This document shows, one piece after another, positions 45,401-57,436 of a stretch of 64,000 nucleotides of DNA. The stretch is taken from assembly GCA_009192285.1 (NCBI GenBank), contig WBVU01000005.1:1124768-1188767 (forward strand). The letters run 5' to 3'. The translations under genes were made by a program, and so were the position numbers. Below the pieces are notes generated by a model that saw only the letters and a list, made by a program, of their open reading frames with translations, was not told the origin of the DNA and ran no database searches. Source of the stretch: Morchella semilibera (lineage: Eukaryota > Ascomycota > Pezizomycetes > Pezizales > Morchellaceae). Numbering within the stretch: position 1 is the stretch's first letter; each line of letters begins with the position of its first letter.

Positions 45401-46965
45401 TACATCAAGTAACGGAGAACCATTACCAGCGCCCTTCTCCAGAGCAACATGAGTTAGGGTTAGAAAATTGCCCCCCCCCCCTCAGTTGTGGAACGTTAGA
45501 ATTGGGAGAGAGGGATACATTGAGCCGGCCAAGTCCACGCAGCAACGCGTCCTTGCTATATTGGGGGCTGCCCCCATCCTGAAGAAGGATCGATATCGGA
45601 ATATTGCAACAGACATCCGGAGGCGGCGGCTAATGCTTCCTAGCGAACTTTTACCAAACGCCAGGTATATATTGTCGAGAAGCAGCGATCTTAAAGAGTC
45701 GATCGATAGTCCATTTTAAGGAGAACCTCAGGGGTTGTTCGACAGCAGGGATTGATTTACTTGATGATATTTCTTACCATCACCTACTATGTTTACGCCT
45801 CGGATAGCCCGTATTACGCCATACACAAGAAACACTTTCCACTATGCAATTAATTTTAAACCCCACTTTCTTAATCGGGTAATTAATCAAGACCAACAAC
45901 CCTAAGTAACATGCACGAATACCCCGCCTGCCGAATACCAGAGTCAGGCTCAAACTCTGTCAGCTCCATGCTACTACCAAGCTTGACGAAGGATCCCGAA
46001 CTCGTAACCAGGAGTACCTACCAATCCTACGCATAGCATCATTTTCACCCCGAAATGCCAATGGTTGCGACCTACGCAGGTGCCACAAGTGTGGGTGGAG
46101 AAAATCACTCTCCGCAGAATCCCAGGAATCATGGAACGGACTGGGCTGAAATACAACTTACCTATTGGTCAAGACGACGAAAAGTTACGCTTTGGCTCTG
46201 TCGGATTTAGGCTCAACAGGCATTTAACCAATACAAAGCCCACACAACAACCCACTCCAGTTCTACCCGTTACTGTTAAGGTTTTGCGGTATCGGCCCAT
46301 TAATGTCCCAGTCCTCGCTAATATTTCCTTGCTAGAGCTGAGGGAGCAAATCTAGTCGGCGACAGGCGAGATCACTGGAACTTCAACACGATCCTTACCG
46401 GCGTCTACAAGTAGGCTATTGTATTTACCCCGGCGCTATGTAGGTTTGCTATCGCCAATATCCAGTTGGGCAGCGATATCCATCCCGGCCAGTGAGGTGG
46501 TCATGTGGAGGGCCTATGCTGCAGCGACTGAATTTTTCTGTGCAGTGCGCCCCCGCAATCCAGACCCCCCACCCCTCGTATAAGACATAGGCCACCTCAC
46601 CTTCTACGCAGGACGTTTAACGACCCCATCTAATTTGCAATCTTCCACGGTCCTACCTCCGACCAACAAAATATCACCACCGTCTTCAACACCAAAGAGG
46701 TATGTATGTAGATGGGTCTTTGGCTTTTTGTGCGGAATTGACATTTGATAAGATCTCCCCCCCCCCCCTCACCTAACCGAGAAGTCTACGAGTCTACGCT
46801 TAACCATTTACAAAACACTCACAACGTCACCGGATTCCGAAACTAGCACAACCCCCAACGCACATTCACGGACTAGAGGTATAAAACCCCTATCAAACCT
46901 TGATTATTAGACGATACGTTGTAAGCGAATTTCTAGCATTTCAGGTAACCTTAGTTCAAGGCAAT
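42427..46965. other. Gene-free stretch with a few unassigned frames
   Basis: Minus-strand frames at 42839-43201 (MAPSIICYLTPPPAHES..., 121 codons) and 43258-43518, and plus-strand frames at 45468-45719 and 46065-46355, have plausible composition. I recognise none and cannot connect them by convincing splice sites. C11 (45471-45481) and C10 (about 46758) homopolymers and telomere-like double units (about 45270, 45452) are present. The stretch before 46966 is the probable promoter and 5' UTR of the ankyrin-CorA gene. Confidence 0.3.
42839..43201 (-). CDS. Possible small protein, unassigned
   Basis: A 120-codon frame from an ATG at 43201. It is rich in Pro, Ser and His, contains several Cys, and has a hydrophobic patch (LIIVFFFEIRGLPI). 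No family is recognised, no neighbour suggests a role, and it could be chance. Listed only because it is the best-formed frame in the region. Confidence 0.2.
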   Translation of the reverse strand: MAPSIICYLTPPPAHESTCIWSPLVPGHSGGLRDPPAKKDRIHPDTRDGLIIVFFFEIRGLPIKGRFHPCNKPSEVGVSESAPCSYTNLEVLKSQMVWVTPHAIHSRGEHTGFPLAEKPT

Positions 46966-49900
46966 ATGTCTATAGCTGAGCAAACGCAAGAGAATGAGCT
47001 GTCCGTGGGAGAATTGGACCAAAGCCTAGTACTTGCGGCAGAGAAAGGCGACCTCGTTGAAGTCAAACGACTTATCCAAATTGGAGCAGATGTCAGGGGC
47101 CGTTAAGGAACTCGCTGGGGCTCCCCAGGTATTGAGGTTGTCAAAATCCACAGCTATACACACCGAGCGACGATACGCCTCTCTCAGCGTTTTCCTTATC
47201 CAAATAAAAAGGAGGAACATCTAGCTCGTGATTTTGGCTGGACAGCATTACAGGCTGCTTCTGCTGGGGCACATCTTGAAGTTGTGCGTTTCCTGATAGA
47301 ATCCGGAGCCATTATAAACACTCGACCCGGATCCCCTGGCGGTCGGACAGCGTTACAGTGGGCTGCAGCTACAAAGACCCCAGAACTTGTCCAGCTACTA
47401 CTCAATCATGGTGCGCATGTCAATGCGCCTCCTACAAGGGATGGTGGTAGAACCGCTGTCGTGCAAGCGGTGGAATGTGGTTGTGAGAAGACGGTAGAAT
47501 TACTTTTTCGCAGTGGTGCACGGAATGATGTAGGCGGCGATGAAAGCCAGGGGCCGACGGCATTGCAAGCTGCATCTGAACAAGGGAATAATCATCTCGT
47601 AAAATACCTGCTTTCTCATGGTGCAGCCGGAGTCAAGCCCAGTCTAAACTACGATGCTTTTGGGTTATCAGCAGCAGCGGCTAGAGGTCATCTAGACACC
47701 GTTAAACTACTAGTCGAATCAGGTGCTCAGATAAACGTAATGAACAGATATTATAATCGGACACCACTGCAGGCGGCCGCAGAACACGGCCACATCCACA
47801 TAATTGAGTTTCTTCTCGAGCATAACGCTCAGATTAACACGCACGCCTCAGAATATGGTGGGAGGACAGCTTTACAGGCGGCTGTGGAGCAAGGGCACCA
47901 TGATGCCGCAAAACTCCTCATCAACAGAAACGCAAGAGTTGATGAGCCTCCTGCTCGGGTACAGGGCCGATCCGCTCTACAGGCTGCAGCAGGGAGAGGA
48001 GATCCTCACATGGTAGGTGTTCTCCTTGCTTCTCTCGGATCGGGTGCGGTCGACGAAGCAGGGGGATATTACGGTAGGACGGCATTACAAGCAGCCTCGG
48101 AGCACGGACATATTGAGATCGTCAAAGCACTTATCGCCCAAGGCACAAATGTCAACGAGCCTCCAGCGAAATATGGTGGTCGAACTGCGCTCCAAGCAGC
48201 GGTGAGGAGGGGAAATATGGATGTCATCAAATTACTTGTGGCTTCCGGTGCGGATGTCAATGCTAGGGCGTCAATGAAAGGCGGTATAACGGTATTGGAG
48301 GCAGCGGCAGCTGAAGGTAACCTGGAGGTTTTAGAATTTCTTGCTTTGCAAGGACTAAAGATCCGGAGTGAAGAGGCAGGGGGAGCTGGGGTCGCGTTAT
48401 CCAAGGCAGCCATGAGCGGCCATGCACATGTTATGCGATTTCTGCTAGAAAGAGGCGTTGAGGTCAACGCGGATATCTCCCGGGGGCACGCGCCAGATTT
48501 GTCACCGCTATACGGAGCTATTTATGGGGGGAACATTGATATTGTAGACTCGCTTTTAGAGGCTGGAGCAGTCATTGGCCAGGGTTCTCAGACTGCCTTG
48601 CACGTTGCAGCTGCGCGTGGTCACATACATATTGCTAGGCGTCTTATCGAGTCGGGTACCGATATCAACGAGACCAGGATGGGCCACCCCAGCGTAACGG
48701 CACTATACCATGCGGTAGAACACGGTCACCGAGATATGGTGCAGTGGCTTCTGGAAAATATGGCCCACGATCTTGGAGAGGTAACCGGCGGACCAGCGCG
48801 TGCCGTCCTCAATGCGGCAGTTGTCAGTGGTGATGAGAGTATAATCAAAATGCTTGTCGATAAAGGGGGAAACAAGTGGTCGCTCTTCCGCCTCGCCGTA
48901 AAAAGAGGGGACCTGCAGCTCGTGAAACTACTGCACGGCATGGGGGTAGACAATAGTACGGTCGGGTGTGACTACCAAATTACAGAATTCCCGACTGCGT
49001 TGGAAGAGGCGGCCTTCCGTGGGTTTGAGGATGTTGTAGGATGTCTGTTGGAGAGTGGTGCGGATATAGACGCGCCCAGTAGCGAGGGAACAACGGCGTT
49101 GGGATCCGCTGTCGAGGGAGGGCGTCTTGAGACGGTAAAGCTCCTGTTGTCAAAAGGGTCAGATATCAACTCACCGGCGGCGTCTCGGAAGGGCAAAGGA
49201 ACAGCACTGCATATTGCATTGATGTTTAAGCACAGTGAGCTAGCCTTCTTTCTGCTGAATAGTGGGGCTCAGGCGCGCGACCTACCCATAATAGACGGAA
49301 AACACCCATTGCATAGACTGTGCAAGGACAAGCATATCAATCTGTTTGGCACCCTCCTGGAGAGATGTATCGATGAGGATATCAGTTTCAGGGGCTTTTT
49401 AGGATCTACCATACTTCATATTGCACTACGAGGAGGCCATACTAAGATATTCGACCGTCTCCTAATTGACGGACGCATTAGCTTTGAGATACGTGATGCA
49501 CGAGGTAACACAGCGCTTCAATATGCGGTGCAACAAGATAATGTTGTAGCTGCCAGGCGCTTGCTCAACCAAGGCGCTTGCTCAACCAAGGCGCTAAGAC
49601 TAATGGGCTTACGTTTGAACAACTGCAGAAAGTTGCTGAGCCGGGTCATACTTTAGCTACAGGGGGTACTGGATCTGATCAACTGCCAGGGCTAAATGAA
49701 CAGGGCAATGACGCCAAACCTTATGTACTACTGTCTCTCAAGCAAACAGGCATGTACCTCAAGAGAACATCCGGAGAGACATTTACACTTTTGGGTTGGA
49801 GTGATCGTCGGGTGGTGTCCGTTTTTTTCGCTGGGTAGGTTGCTTTTACATATGCAGTGGACAATTAAACGGTGAGCCTCACGCTGACAGTCATCGATCC

Positions 49901-51625
49901 TTGTGAAGCCCAGAGGTTGATTTCGACAATATTGATAAGAGCTTTGTAAACCCGGCTGTCTTCCTGCCCGGTAAAGGCTTCCCGAATCCTACCTCCGCTG
50001 GGTCAGTCGTTCACTGGGGCTGGATCACAGTTGCGGCGCGCCACGTGTTTGGTCGGGAAAGGTTTGGCCAGTTCCAAGAGGGTATCCCGTCAAACCAGGA
50101 CATGAAGACGCATGGTGAGAGTTAACAGTTTTGGCTACGTCCCTGCAAAGCGGAGACAAAGTTGACCGTTTTAGTGATATTTGCTCCATTTATTCGTTTC
50201 GATTGGCATCCTATACATGCCAAGGCCCCGGACCTACAACCCGCTAACATCAACACAGAAGAGACCGAAAAACAGCAAGGAAAGGGTACAATGGACAAAG
50301 ATGATGTGAATGATGTTCCTGGCCTTTCTGTTAAGGCTCGTAGCGTTGAGATCTCATGGGTGATGTCCAATTACAATCCGTCTTCCCCTGGCACCGGAGC
50401 GCCAAGGCTATTAGTGTCACACCACTTCAGAGGTAGTCTGACATTTGAGGGTCAATATATTCCTGACAGTGCGATGGAATTCATTCTTTGGCTCTTAGAG
50501 GATGTCTGCTATTACTGGGTCGGGCTGCTAGGTAAGGCAAAGAAACATCTTATTGAGATTGTGAGGAGTGGTCCTAGTAATTATTCATCCTCATAATCTG
50601 ACTATATTCTAATGAACATCTTCAGCGGGACTTTCAGCTAGCCGCAGGAGGTAGAGACCCGAATGTTATAAGGTCTCTACTAGGACATAGTCGTGAGTGG
50701 TATAAACTCCGAGAATTGTTAGGTGAGCACGTTACCCAGTCGTGCAAAATTTTAAAAGAGTGCAAGGAGGGGGAAGCCTTATTTGGTGAGATACTTCCTG
50801 TCACAACGACGCCACAGAGAGAAGTCAAAGATGAGATGAATATTATCAAAGATCACGAGCCACCTATATCAACGCTCACCACAAACCCAAGAGACGATAA
50901 CCCCGCCAGGCTCGACCCCCTCGGGCCAAATCCTGGTATAATCACTCGCAGACGTACGCACACGGCTGCAGAGGAAGCCACATTGTCGCCACCATTACAA
51001 ACTTCCAAGGAAGGCAAAGGCCGCCAGGCCACAGATATCGCCGCCCTTCCACAAATCACCGATTTGGAAAAAAGGGTCGATAAGCTAAAGGACCTCGGAG
51101 ACCTTCTGTCGCATCTAGATAAAGAAACAAAGGAAATGATAGAATTAGTAGGTCTAAGTGATAGTATCCTTACCTATTTTTACCATACTTCTTACACCAC
51201 CCAGGAGTTCAATCTCGTCTCTATTCATGAAGCAAGGCAGTCTATCCAGGAGGCAAAGCGGTCTCTGAAAATGTCAGAGAGCATGAAGCGTCTTAGCTGG
51301 ATCACGGTTAGTTTCGAACCTTATTCCCGATGGTGACTAATTCTTCCTGACGAGCAACCAAGTTTATTTTCTTACCTTTGATGTTTGTTACGGTAACAAT
51401 TCTTCACAGCCTATCAAGTCACTTCTCTATTGTGCTGATAGATTCTAGGGACTCTTTGGTATGAACGTGGATATTCTAGAAAATAATCCATCTTGGAAAT
51501 GGTATCCAATTTCAGTAGTACCGTTCATGGCTTTTGTCATGCTTGCATGGCTTTTATTTAGATGCAGTCCTGTTCGTTTTAAATTTCCCTATGTTTCTAT
51601 AGTGGGATATTTACTGACAGAGTAA
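46966..51625 (+). pseudogene. Ankyrin-repeat / CorA-like membrane protein, with two lesions
   Basis: MSIAEQTQENELSVGELDQS starts at 46966 and runs into ankyrin repeats. A TAA at 47104 (probably CAA originally) interrupts the frame, which then stays open in the same register for 2.5 kb and about 24 ankyrin repeats (e.g. GGRTALQAAVEQGHHDAAKLL). A 17-bp unit duplicated at 49557-49590 shifts the frame; the continuation KTNGLTFEQLQKVAEPG is one frame away. 49840-50160 is unresolved. Then EISWVMSNYNPSSPG...WLLEDVCYYWVGLLGKAKKH, a 65-nt intron (50561-50625), RDFQLAAGGRDPNVIRSLLG, a coiled coil, and a CorA-type end: KMSESMKRLSWIT, a 30-nt microexon (51363-51392, FIFLPLMFVT) between introns 51307-51362 and 51393-51448, then GLFGMNVDI and helix 2 (VVPFMAFVMLAWLLF). 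CorA domains form pentameric divalent-cation channels with a GMN signature. In ankyrin fusions, transport is unproven. Confidence 0.82.
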
Positions 51626-54600
51626 GTAGTTAACAAAGTCCAAGAGGTGGTACAATACCGGAGGCTCTACATCGCTCCTTCGAAACCCTATGGGACTCCT
51701 TACCAGAAGATTGAAAAAGAAACAGGACGTGGAAATGGGAAACGACATGAAGGAGCATAACGACTGAGGATGCATTTGGGTATAGCGGGTTTATAATCTA
51801 TGCTCATCTCCACCTACATTGCGACGGCTTGACGGGGGTGAACTGAATTTTGGATAATCAACATGTTACTCCATGTTATTTATCTTTTTGTTCGATGCCA
51901 TGAGAATTATAGTTAAATATTTGTTCATACAGAGTTCCCCCCAAACTTTTCCTCTCTCCATCCGTGATCGTGTTGCAAAACCTATCGATATTTGGGAACA
52001 ACATTCGAGCCATATATGTAATACAATTTGAGCTGTTGGCATCTCGATACTCCTTACTGGAATTAACTGATTCATTAATCTCCGACTAACTATCATGTAT
52101 AAACTAAGGTCTCTTTAACTTAGCGACTCGTCCCCAATCCCGAAGTAACTGATATTACTTTAAGCCCAAAGCACTGCCCATTATAGCCCGGTACTCTTCG
52201 ATCGTCCATTTGATCCTAGATGTCGATGTGGCTCTGGGATGCTTTACGTCCGCCGTGGTGATTACCCCCCTGGCGAGGAGGTAAGGCTCACCACCTCTTT
52301 CCTTTTCTTCTCTTTTTTTTTTGTAGTAGGGTGGCGGTAGTGTGGGGTGCTATTGGTGCCACCAACGCCTTAACGGTGGGGGTGGCGGTGGCGGTGGCGG
52401 TGGCGTTTGAATAGTATTATTCGACTGATTCTGGCGAACACGGACATGACGCACCTTCAATCGGGGGTGTGGGTTAACGCGCGCGCCCAGGCAGTCTTGG
52501 ATCGATTGTCTTCTGTTACGATTGCCGCTCAGAGCCCCTGAATTGAAAGTTGACAATAGGAGCCAGGGTTCTACTTATAATTATCGGTAGAGCGAGCTCG
52601 GTGTTGGATAACACCCCCCCCCCCCCTTCCAAACCTAGGCCTATGGGTTTTGTGAACTCGTTAGTCCATACATAGGGCGGTAGGATATCACCTAGCTTTG
52701 ACATGCCGGAGTCCTATGTAGATAAGAAGGGGGATTAGGTACAAATGATCTCCCCTTGAAAAACATGCATGGCAGCTGATGAACAAGGCCAGAAATGAAA
52801 CGCCAAGATCTAAGACATGGGTTGTCACTCGATAATGATGTATTGCCCCATCCCATTTTCATAAATAATTGATCGAGGAAGACGTATAAAGTACCAGACC
52901 TTATTGACTAACCGACTCCGTAGCTCTCACGACAACTACGGTGCCCTCAAGCCTCACTATCACACTTTACTTACTTCTGACTACGACATTCTGAAGACCC
53001 TCAGCAATGTGACTACGTACTAGCAAGAACCAGCACTTAGAAAAAAAGCCACCATCACTTTCCCACTCCTTGGAAGTCAATGATCAGTACTACACTTCTA
53101 CATGCAGCCCCGGACAAGGACTAGCTGGACCTGGAAGGCCTACCCGTCTGGGATTCAAAAGCAAAAAGCAAGCTCTCTCTGCCTCAGGTCCGCCAATGCA
53201 GTTGAAGATAGTATAAACACATGGATCAAAGACACCTCATCTAGAGAAATCAAATACCGCAGAATCCGCCCCTCCCACCCCACATCAACGGACCAGTCCT
53301 GCGAGCGGGCACACTTTGGTTGTAGGCTCAGAGCTTGTAAGCCTGGACAGGAAGATGCCCGAGCCTGAATACTTCCTATGAATACATCACTTCTCAATAA
53401 TATATAAAGTATCCCTTGCCACGCGGGGTTCTCAAGCTAAATCCCACCACGGGGCCTTGGCAACATTGAAGGCTTGGCATAGTAGAAGGCGGTAATTAAA
53501 TGGGGTGTAAAAGCCAGATAATAGGCCAGAGTTATTGTGGCTGAGTTAAGCAAGCACAGCTAGAAGCCGGACGTAACTACATGGTACGCTTCCGGTCGTT
53601 TATTTCAGAAATTTAATTTTAATTCTATCAACCCTAACCCTGAACTATTAGCTTTATATACAACTCCCAGACGTGAAGTCGGAAACCCGAACTAGGTGTA
53701 TAACTTAGATCCTATTATATAGGTCCATCTACAAGAGAATGTCCTCAAATCGGATATACTCCTGTTATCAAAACATTGCAAGATTTAATTTGGCAAATTA
53801 GACATTACATTGCCTCTACTAATAACCTCCGAGAAGGCCCCCCCTATTCTCCTGGACACGGCGAGGTTCACCCCCGTCACAAATTGTTGGACCCAATAGG
53901 TGGTCAGGCAGAACTCCGGTGGCAGGCCGAACCCTACTGGGTCCGCAGAGTACGATCCCTTTCTACCTCTTAGTGAGATGATAGCTGGAAGCCTCCACCT
54001 GATATTGTTTCTCTCTTGTTTGTTTATTTAATATTAACTCTATGCTGCCTTACGGCTATGGGGGTATCGCAGTACCGCAGAACACCTCTCCATCTGCCGC
54101 TACCAGAATAAAAATAAAAATACAGAAAAGAAATACGCCCTGTCTCTCCCTCAACACTTACCAACATTGTGCACTCACTGTCTTGAATCTCACCACCCAC
54201 AATGCAAGCCCCTCCCCATATCTCAAAGTCTGTTTCTAGGCTTAGGGAAAACCTTTCTACTCAATTTGAAATTCGAATGTTGCTCTCTCGTCTCTATATC
54301 TCGTATAGGTAATGATGTGGCGTTTATGGTTTGGGCTTTGTGTCTCAGTATTCCGAATTGGAGTTCTACTGTGAAAGAAGAAGTTCAACTTCACCTCATG
54401 TAGTTAATACTCTAATATCAATGCCCAACTCCCTTACTGGCCATCTCTACAAATTTAGCCACCTATAAATCACCCCACCAAGGAGAAATTCACTTAGAGT
54501 TACTAAGTTAAGACTTCACTGTTCTGCAAACTACCAAAATTTTTCATATTCTCCATCCTGACTCTAATCCCCTTTTTAACCTCCTCCCGCCCCCCTCTCC

Positions 54601-54800
54601 CTCTAGATCTATGCATGGGCCACTCCCGACATCTAAAAGCACCCCTCCCCCGTTAAAGACCTTACAAATTGATTGAACACGCAATTATATTTTCCGTTAG
54701 AGGAGTTCCTAGCCACCTGTTTACTTGTAGAACTACATAATCCTACTTTGTTCATCTACTGTCGGCAGTTGGGCTGCCGACAGTTCTTACAGTCGCTTGC
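51626..54800. other. Gene-free stretch
   Basis: Contains a GGTGGC hexamer microsatellite (about 52373-52407), a C13 homopolymer (52614-52626) and a telomere-like double unit (about 53629). One plus-strand frame, 53102-53368, follows a TATA-like GTATAAAG (about 52884) and a pyrimidine-rich leader. It might be part of a small transcript, but it has no recognised domain. Confidence 0.35.
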
Positions 54801-54896
54801 GGACTATCGGTAGGGTACAGGACTATCGCATGAGAGAATGAAAATGCCAAATTCGCGACCAGCCAGGCGATAGTCCTGTACCCTAACGATAGTCCG
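54801..54896. repeat. Strong hairpin (29-bp arms)
   Basis: The left arm (GGACTATCGGTAGGGTACAG then GACTATCGC) and right arm (GCGATAGTCCTGTACCCTAA then CGATAGTCC) pair over 29 bp with one mismatch, around a 37-nt loop. Just upstream, near 54760, a second hairpin CTGTCGGCAG / CTGCCGACAG has a 5-nt loop. It could be a foldback transposon relic or a source of double-stranded RNA; no flanking duplication is clear. Coordinates could be off by one. Confidence 0.65.
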
Positions 54897-56556
54897 TTGC
54901 AACACTAGACTACCGTGGCTTATTCTACAGCTTTTTGAAAGCGACTGTATTACTGGTGAGCGTTTCGCAGTTTGTTCCCCTATCTGGTCTATTACTAAGG
55001 TATAAAACCGCGAAGCTATTTTAGGGAAGTAATTCCAGTTAATAACATCTCGCCAGGTAGATCTCTCTTGCTCCGATCGGTAGTCTCTTGCCCTCAGGTT
55101 TAGCTATGGCATTTTGAGTATTATAGCGGAGCCCTTTCAAGGTTCCCACTTCCCAAGGAGTTTCTTTACTCACTCTCAACTCCCGGTACATGTAGGTCTA
55201 AACAAGGCTGAAGCATAACTGCACCTAAATGGCGACGCTGCTAGCGGCGCCGCGAGCTGCGCCACTACACCTCTAGCGGCTTGGAATTTCGATAATGTCT
55301 TGGCGGGGAAATAGAAACCCTTAGATCAGTCAGAGTAAAAGTAATTGCTTGGGAGATCTAGCATCGTCTTAATGTTTTTTTAACATAATCTCCGGTAAAG
55401 CAATTTATTAAATATCTTACGTCTTGGCGTGATTTGTCCTCATGAAACTCGGGTCACCTACATGCTCATTATCCAACCACTAAACAAACGAGTGATACTT
55501 CGTGGCTTGTCAACTACTTAGTATGGTTTGACTCAACGTACTTAGTTTCCTCCCGCTGGAATCAAACCAAGAGCTTATTTCACTCCAGCTCGATGGCATA
55601 TAGCGAATCTAGGCCCCATACACGCACGTAACTGTATGTTAGGCCCCAAATTCAAATCTGAGGGACATAATATCTACCACAATTCTTACAAGCAAAAAAC
55701 ACAAAATCTTGGCGCGGAACATGAAGATACTCGAGGGGGGAAGAAAATACATGCTGCATTGTTTTGTAGACAGACGGGTTCATAAGACTATTTCTAGAAG
55801 AAATTATCGGCGACGTATTTCTCACACAAAAGGAAGAAATGACCGAGAACCATTTCATGGAGCAGCACACAAACCGCCTTAAGAATTACAAAAAACCCAC
55901 CAGCCCTTCCGCAAGTACATATCGGAATACAATTTATCCTAACCCTAACCCTAACGCCATAGTATATAATTACCTTGGTATTTTATTTATTTATTACTTC
56001 ATACATAATTACCTTGGTAGATCGAGGTACTATTACCGCAGACCATTTAAAAAAATCTATTTTCCAATGCCAATAATTTCACCTGATCACGAGCATTCAC
56101 CGAAAACTATAGGTAACCTAGTTAATCGCATTCTTAGTTGTTAATAATCTTAGAGCTACAGGTTCAAACTAGTCCTTCGAAATGCAGCCGGAGCCTAGAT
56201 CTACAAATCGGGATGTTTGTATTTATCCGCAGGTTTTCCTGCTTTCGACCGAGTAACGGCTATGTAGGCTCAGACCTGTACTGTCGTTGCCTGGGTGATG
56301 ATGGATACTGGTTGTTGACGGATCCCACAAAAGAGAAACAGCCAAGTCCACTTAACTTGTTTTTATTGGCCAAAAAGCCCCTGTCCGTCAACACCCATGG
56401 CCAGTGTCCGTAAATGCTCAGTGAGTGACAGTAATGTATTGAACTTGACATCCCTAGAGACAAAGTGCACTAGAAACGACCAAAGCTAATGTGTTCCAAC
56501 TTGTCTCAGACGGGCGCGCAATGCAGGCAGTAGGTCAAAGGCCTCGTAGGTAAACC
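54897..56556. other. Gene-free stretch with an interstitial telomere-like tract
   Basis: AT-rich, with only short frames. Three perfect telomeric units (CCTAACCCTAACCCTAAC) lie at about 55938-55955. Nothing else recognised. Confidence 0.4.
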
Positions 56557-56670
56557 CTAGTCTCGTCCCCAGACCCCATCGATATTTATTATTATTTATT
56601 GTTCAGGTGTGGACTAATAAAAATATAGATATACTAACCACACCAAAATAGGGGATGGGCACGAGACTAG
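56557..56670. mobile_element. Terminal-inverted-repeat element, short copy (114 bp)
   Basis: It begins CTAGTCTCGT and ends ACGAGACTAG. Imperfect complementarity continues inward (CCCCAGACCCCAT against ATGGGGATAGGGG-like sequence). The flanking GTAAACC on both sides (56550-56556, 56671-56677) is a 7-bp target duplication. It has the same left 48 bp and right 63 bp as the copy at 56977, so it is an internally deleted (MITE-type) derivative. Confidence 0.8.
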
Positions 56671-56976
56671 GTAAACCCATGAAGTGCGGCTACAGTATTT
56701 GAATCTCCATGTTAGACAATTTTGCGGTTTGGGAGGTACTCCGATGGCAGGTACATGTACCGCTTGGTTGATTTCCGATCGATTATATGATACCTCAAAG
56801 TGCAGGTATGTATATAGTACAAACACCATCGGGATGCCATCTAGCACGCCACCTCGGAATTATCTTCTCGATCCCTTTTTTGATAGCATTCATGTTAATA
56901 AATAATAGTCCTTAGTCTTGTGGGATCTCTTTCCCCGTAAACTAGGGCTGCCTGGTGGTACCAAACCCGGGTACCC

Positions 56977-57436
56977 CTAGTCTCGTCCCCAGACCCCATC
57001 GATATTTATTATTATTTATTGTTCAATACCGGAAGGGTCTGGTGTGCTTACCCAAAAAGTTTGTACCAGTCCTTTTTTCGGGAATACTAGCGCCGTTTTG
57101 GAGGCCGAAGGGCTACCGGAGCTTTTTTACATACAAAAAATAAGGTTTTTTTAGTCTCTAGCGGAAGAATTAAGGTTTATTCTGACCCCGATATCACAAT
57201 TCGGACTTTAATATCACATTTTGTGCTCATATCGCACTCCGATATCACATTTCGACTCCGGTATCATATTTCGGACTCATTTTGCACTCCGGAATCATAT
57301 TTCAGAGGAGAAGGAGAATGTCCGGACTTTTCCCTGAGGGGTGCCGGAAAGATAGTGCTCCAGACCCTACTGGTGTGGACTAATAAAAATACAAATATAC
57401 TAACCACACCAAAATAGGGGATGGGCACGAGACTAG
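56977..57436. mobile_element. Terminal-inverted-repeat element, long copy (460 bp)
   Basis: Same ends as the 114-bp copy, flanked by a different 7-bp duplication, GGTACCC (56970-56976, 57437-57443). The interior has no transposase. It carries an imperfect tandem array at about 57188-57305 in which a unit of roughly 25 bp (CTCCGATATCACATTTCGGA-like) recurs five times. The two copies are only 306 bp apart. Confidence 0.8.
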
